A stretch of 64,000 nt of DNA. Origin: Paraburkholderia sp. PREW-6R (GTDB lineage: Bacteria; Pseudomonadota; Gammaproteobacteria; Burkholderiales; Burkholderiaceae). The stretch is taken from the NCBI RefSeq assembly GCF_039621805.1, contig NZ_CP155074.1, positions 1,736,001 through 1,800,000 on the forward strand, in the 5' to 3' direction. A model generated the notes under the pieces. It made no database searches and was not told the DNA's origin. It saw only the letters and a list, made by a program, of their open reading frames with translations. Both the position numbers and the translations under genes were made by a program. Positions 61,263 to 64,000 of this stretch are shown here, one piece after another (position 1 is the stretch's first letter; each line of letters starts with the position of its first letter).

Positions 61263-62020
61263 CACGCAATCCTTGTCCAGACACACCAATTGTCGGATGC
61301 CGCAGCGGCGTTGCCTCCACTCAGCCAGGCACCCGGCCTTCCGGGCAGCGCTTGAACGGTGCCCTCCGGGGCCGACTGGCTGCTGTCTCCATTGCGGACG
61401 ATGAAAGCCCGGTAGCCCACTGTGTTGACGCCGAAACCCAGCTGGTCCTGCGACGCGTAGTTCCCTGCGGGCTGATAATTGCCTGCAGGCTGGTAGTTAC
61501 CAGCTGGCTGATAATTCCCCGCAGGCTGATAGCTTCCCGATGGCTGCTTGCTATCGATCTCGTTCTGCAGCGACTGGGCGACTGCATTCAATTGAGCATT
61601 GAAGACCACGTCGCCGAGATCCGTCGAATCCACAGTCACACCCAGACCGGAGCCGTCAGCGCGCCATCCCACATGAACGGTATTTGCGCCCTGCCCGGTG
61701 CCACCACCCTGCCGCACGAACGGGCCCGCCTTCTGCAGCGCGTCGATGGCTTGCCCGGGGCCGCTCAAGGCCTCACTGATCAGCGCATTGATAGCCTGGA
61801 GCAGGTCATCATAGCGATTCGGCGTTGGCGTGACGTCGCCCGCCTGCAGCACGCGCAGCAGGTTGCCAACGAGGTCATTGAAGAAGTCTGCATCTGGCGT
61901 CGTGCCGTCCAGGCCGGGCTGGCAGTTGACTGCCCACCCACCGCCGCCCGTTGGCGGGACCACCTGCCCGGTCACGATTGAGGAAGGCTGCGCGACCTCG
62001 TTGATGTTGAAACCTTGCAT
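61262..62020 (-). CDS. Phage tail fibre protein 1 with YQPAGN repeats
   Basis: The 252-residue product begins MQGFNINEVAQPSSIVTGQV and PPTGGGGWAVNCQPGLDG, clearly related to the N-terminus of the second fibre gene. At about residues 155-185 it has four YQPAGN units (a collagen-like or shaft repeat). It ends with YRAFIVRNGDSSQSAPEGTV and a Trp-rich closing sequence (AAAASDNWCVWTRIA). It is downstream of the tail protein gene by three bases. The C-terminal half is shorter than in the second fibre. Confidence 0.82.
   Translation of the reverse strand: MQGFNINEVAQPSSIVTGQVVPPTGGGGWAVNCQPGLDGTTPDADFFNDLVGNLLRVLQAGDVTPTPNRYDDLLQAINALISEALSGPGQAIDALQKAGPFVRQGGGTGQGANTVHVGWRADGSGLGVTVDSTDLGDVVFNAQLNAVAQSLQNEIDSKQPSGSYQPAGNYQPAGNYQPAGNYQPAGNYASQDQLGFGVNTVGYRAFIVRNGDSSQSAPEGTVQALPGRPGAWLSGGNAAAASDNWCVWTRIA
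61457..61546. repeat. Five imperfect 18-bp tandem units inside a tail-fibre gene
   Basis: Units of 18 bases start at 61457, 61475, 61493, 61511 and 61529 and share the core pattern gATAatTncCngCaGGCTG. They encode the YQPAGN repeats. Because 18 is a multiple of three, changes in copy number would keep the frame and lengthen or shorten the fibre shaft. Confidence 0.85.
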
Positions 62021-62023
62021 GAA

Positions 62024-62767
62024 TCAGAACTCCCGATAGGTAACGCACACATGTGCCGGAACGAACTTCGCGATGAGGCACATAAGTGGCGGAGGGTCGG
62101 CGCCGCAGACCGGTGTGCAGCCGAGCTGGAAGCTGCACGAACCGATCTGTGCAAAACGGGTGGCGGCCGGCGGTGCGCAGTTGCCAGACGACAGGTCGTT
62201 CGAACCCATCTGCGCGCAGCCCATTTCAGCGCTTGCTGCGTCGGCATTGGCATTCACACTCACCAGCAGAAATTGCCTGCACCCATGCAGCGCTGGAGCG
62301 TCGGGACTGCCGCCTATCTGCATGCATCCGATCTGGCCGCACCCCATCGACGACTGGGGGACACCCCACTCCGCCAGGCTCGCCTGCGGGTATCCAAACC
62401 ACTCGGCAACCTGCTGAAGGAACGCTATGGTCGGACCCGCGCACGGGCTATCCTGAAGCGCAATCCACTCGCACAAACGCTCGTAGGTCAGTTCGGGCGC
62501 CGGGCAGTCACTTGGATAGCCGAAGATCGCTGCCCACCGCTCCAGCATCGAGACGGACGTGCAGGGAAACATCTCTGCCAAGATGCCGCACAGGAACTGT
62601 GAGCACGCGGCAAACCCGCAAGCTATGGCGCGCCAGAAGCGGGCGATCACTCGCGTGTCGTCTTCCAATGACCAGATGGCGCCCTTCGGCAGATTCTGCT
62701 GGATCGCCTGGAAGTAATCGTCATCGCTCCACCCGCATGCATCGTCTGTGATCCTGCATGTGGTCAT
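62024..62767 (-). CDS. Cys-rich phage tail protein (YmfQ/DUF2313-like)
   Basis: The 247-residue product begins with WSDDDYFQAIQQNLPKGAIW, MLERWAAIFGYPSDCPAPEL and FLQQVAEWFGYPQASLAEW, the pattern of YmfQ-type proteins found after baseplate J. The second half has repeated short motifs (MGCGQIGCMQIGG, MGCAQMGSND, FAQIGSCSFQLGCTPVCG). The protein has 19 Cys in total, which is very unusual for the family. Its start codon overlaps the baseplate J stop by one base. It probably forms the tail hub or a fibre-attachment point; the Cys-rich knob may bind metal or form disulphides outside the cell. Confidence 0.8.
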   Translation of the reverse strand: MTTCRITDDACGWSDDDYFQAIQQNLPKGAIWSLEDDTRVIARFWRAIACGFAACSQFLCGILAEMFPCTSVSMLERWAAIFGYPSDCPAPELTYERLCEWIALQDSPCAGPTIAFLQQVAEWFGYPQASLAEWGVPQSSMGCGQIGCMQIGGSPDAPALHGCRQFLLVSVNANADAASAEMGCAQMGSNDLSSGNCAPPAATRFAQIGSCSFQLGCTPVCGADPPPLMCLIAKFVPAHVCVTYREF

Positions 62768-63825
62768 CAGCACGTCTCCCAGTTGATGACTGAATGCGTG
62801 AAGAGCTCGGCCGGCGGTCTCGATACGAACGTCGACTGAGGCAACGTGTAGTCGAACAACGCGGCAGCATCGATCACGCGCTGCATGTCCTGCGCGGTAT
62901 AGCCCCGTCCCGGTGATGCAGTACGCAGCAGATAGCTGTCGAGCTCCGACTGCACCGCACTCTGGATAGCTGCGGTGAACGGGCTCGGGCACCGGATCGT
63001 GATATTGAGCGGGATACCCGTGGGCAGTCTCGCCATCGGAATGGCGCCGATCGGTTTGCGACACGGGTCCGTCAGATAGGCATCGAGAATTACGGCGTCG
63101 CTCTGCTGAGGCACTCCGAACTGACCTGGGTATGCGGCGTCCATTGCGAAATAGACGTTGATCACGTTGCCGACGGACGACGCCCACGCCCGCGTCACGC
63201 CCGGCACTTCGAGGGCCCAATCCTCATAGTCCTGTAGGGTTCCGTAGCGGTTCCGTCGCGCCATCCGTGCGAGCATCCGAGCGCGCAAATCGTCATCCTC
63301 TTCGATGTCCGTGCCAGCTCCAATGCCACCGCCCCCGACCACTGCGTCTGAATTGAGGCCCGGCACACTTGAAACGAGCGTCATCGGATCGTTAGCCAGT
63401 GCATTGCCGTCAGAACCCGCCACCGAGCACGCGACCGTCGCGACGCCGTCGCCGTTTGCGTCAAGTGCCAGATCCGTCTGCGTGACGTACTGGGTACCGT
63501 CTGCGCGAGCAAAGATGGTCTCGGCGGGCACGTCCGTTCCGGGGATACCGCTGACAACAAGTGGGCCTGTGGCGGCCTGCGGCATCTTGACGTAGACGCG
63601 AAACAGGTTGGCCCAGCGCTGAAGCCAGATGCCCGTAGCGGTATCCGGCATGCACTGAGCAAGGATTGCGACTGCCTGCGCATACAGTTCCCACAGCATG
63701 CCGCCAACGACGGTCGCCGCGATCCACAGGTTGTTCGGGAAAATCCATGCATCGGAATTTGGAAGCTTCGCGCGGAATCCCTGCCGCACGCGCTCGATGA
63801 GGCTGGCCTGAGTGGGTTGGTCCAT
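62767..63825 (-). CDS. Phage baseplate J/gp47 family protein
   Basis: The 352-residue product has the baseplate J pattern: LWELYAQAVAILAQCMPDTA, GIWLQRWANLFRVYVKMPQA, GIPGTDVPAETIFARADGTQ, SVAGSDGNALANDPMTLVSS, GIGAGTDIEEDDDLRARMLA and YGTLQDYEDWALEVPGVTRA. It forms the baseplate wedge of contractile tails. The gene is upstream of the tail protein and fibre genes in the order usual for Mu-like and P2-like phages. No strong ribosome site is seen before the ATG at 63825. Confidence 0.92.
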   Translation of the reverse strand: MDQPTQASLIERVRQGFRAKLPNSDAWIFPNNLWIAATVVGGMLWELYAQAVAILAQCMPDTATGIWLQRWANLFRVYVKMPQAATGPLVVSGIPGTDVPAETIFARADGTQYVTQTDLALDANGDGVATVACSVAGSDGNALANDPMTLVSSVPGLNSDAVVGGGGIGAGTDIEEDDDLRARMLARMARRNRYGTLQDYEDWALEVPGVTRAWASSVGNVINVYFAMDAAYPGQFGVPQQSDAVILDAYLTDPCRKPIGAIPMARLPTGIPLNITIRCPSPFTAAIQSAVQSELDSYLLRTASPGRGYTAQDMQRVIDAAALFDYTLPQSTFVSRPPAELFTHSVINWETC

Positions 63826-63858
63826 GAGATCGAAAAAAGATCGCCGCTACATGACCCT

Positions 63859-64000
63859 TCAGGTCCAGTAGCGACGGAACTGCCTGTTGTAAATGATCCG
63901 ACCATCGCGGCCGTATAGCATTGGCTGGATGAACATCGCGCCTTGCCGCTTGTCGGCGGTGACCGTGCACTCCTGACGCGCCGCTGCGCCCTGATCGACA
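63859..64000 (-). CDS. Phage structural protein, C-terminal 46 residues (gene runs past right edge)
   Basis: An open frame continues from the window edge to a TGA at 63859. The end reads RQECTVTADKRQGAMFIQPM then LYGRDGRIIYNRQFRRYWT. It is 33 bases upstream of the baseplate J start on the same strand, where baseplate assembly proteins are usually encoded. Family cannot be assigned from 46 residues. Confidence 0.6.
   Translation of the reverse strand, partial: VDQGAAARQECTVTADKRQGAMFIQPMLYGRDGRIIYNRQFRRYWT

Larger units (their letters stand above)
56303..64000. mobile_element. Prophage left part (integrated at selC; runs past right edge)
   Basis: From the selC fragment to the right edge the genes are phage-like and nearly all on the minus strand: a Dam methylase, a four-gene lysis cassette, two tail-fibre paralogues with a DUF4376 protein, a tail protein, baseplate J and one more structural gene cut by the window. 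Baseplate J indicates a contractile (myovirus-type) tail. Because the selC fragment points left, the intact selC should be at the opposite end, to the right, with the integrase probably near it. No integrase, capsid or terminase genes are within the window, so at least most of the structural genes lie outside. Confidence 0.85.

Noticed and set aside
61457..61546. Short regular repeats, considered as a CRISPR-like array
   Set aside because: The units are contiguous without spacers, and they encode YQPAGN repeats in a tail fibre. They are coding tandem repeats.

Overview
The window is GC-rich, densely coded DNA that looks like a chromosome segment of Burkholderia sensu lato, most likely Paraburkholderia or Caballeronia. 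The support is a Burkholderia-type porin, a DUF3331 protein, many LysR/AraC/DeoR regulators, a MocR regulator, a DctA carrier, a haloacetate-dehalogenase-like hydrolase and a ClpG/ClpK stress module. The genus is an inference; no rRNA is present.

Layout. 0-13 kb is metabolic and accessory: a truncated TupA-like ATP-grasp gene at the left edge, a DUF1254/DUF1214 protein, an S9 peptidase, an SDR divergent from a LysR gene, dctA, and an operon (dehalogenase-like hydrolase, second leuC-like, leuD-like) divergent from another LysR gene. 13-24 kb is a stress block: MgtC, a PRC-barrel protein, HdeD, Hsp20, a ClpG/ClpK disaggregase, a UBP zinc finger next to a thioredoxin-reductase-like flavoprotein, two small proteins, an old yellow enzyme and a BaeRF-type host attachment protein. 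24-31 kb is one sugar operon on the minus strand: binding protein, ATPase, permease, ribulokinase, AraD, DeoR, HAD phosphatase. It has no araA, so the substrate is probably a pentulose or pentitol rather than L-arabinose.

32-46 kb is rich in c-di-GMP signalling: a membrane GGDEF-EAL protein, a GAF-GGDEF protein, an EAL protein with intact motifs and a paralogous EAL protein that has lost catalytic residues. The last sits upstream of a soluble hybrid histidine kinase whose N-terminus is a GntR-type winged helix. That winged helix is about 57% identical to the one in the divergently transcribed MocR regulator a gene away. This cassette (MocR, degenerate EAL, GntR-kinase-receiver, EAL) is the best candidate for an undescribed system. 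46-56 kb is ordinary metabolism: DUF1330, FUSC, BON, CoA-transferase, DUF3331, a luciferase-like oxidoreductase and a PRISE-type reductase.

56.3 kb to the right edge is a prophage end. It starts at a 3' fragment of tRNA-Sec (selC) on the minus strand, which reads as the duplicated attachment repeat. Then come a small membrane protein, a Dam methylase, a lysis cassette, two tail-fibre paralogues, a Cys-rich tail protein and baseplate J. Given the repeat's orientation, the intact selC and the integrase should lie beyond the right edge.
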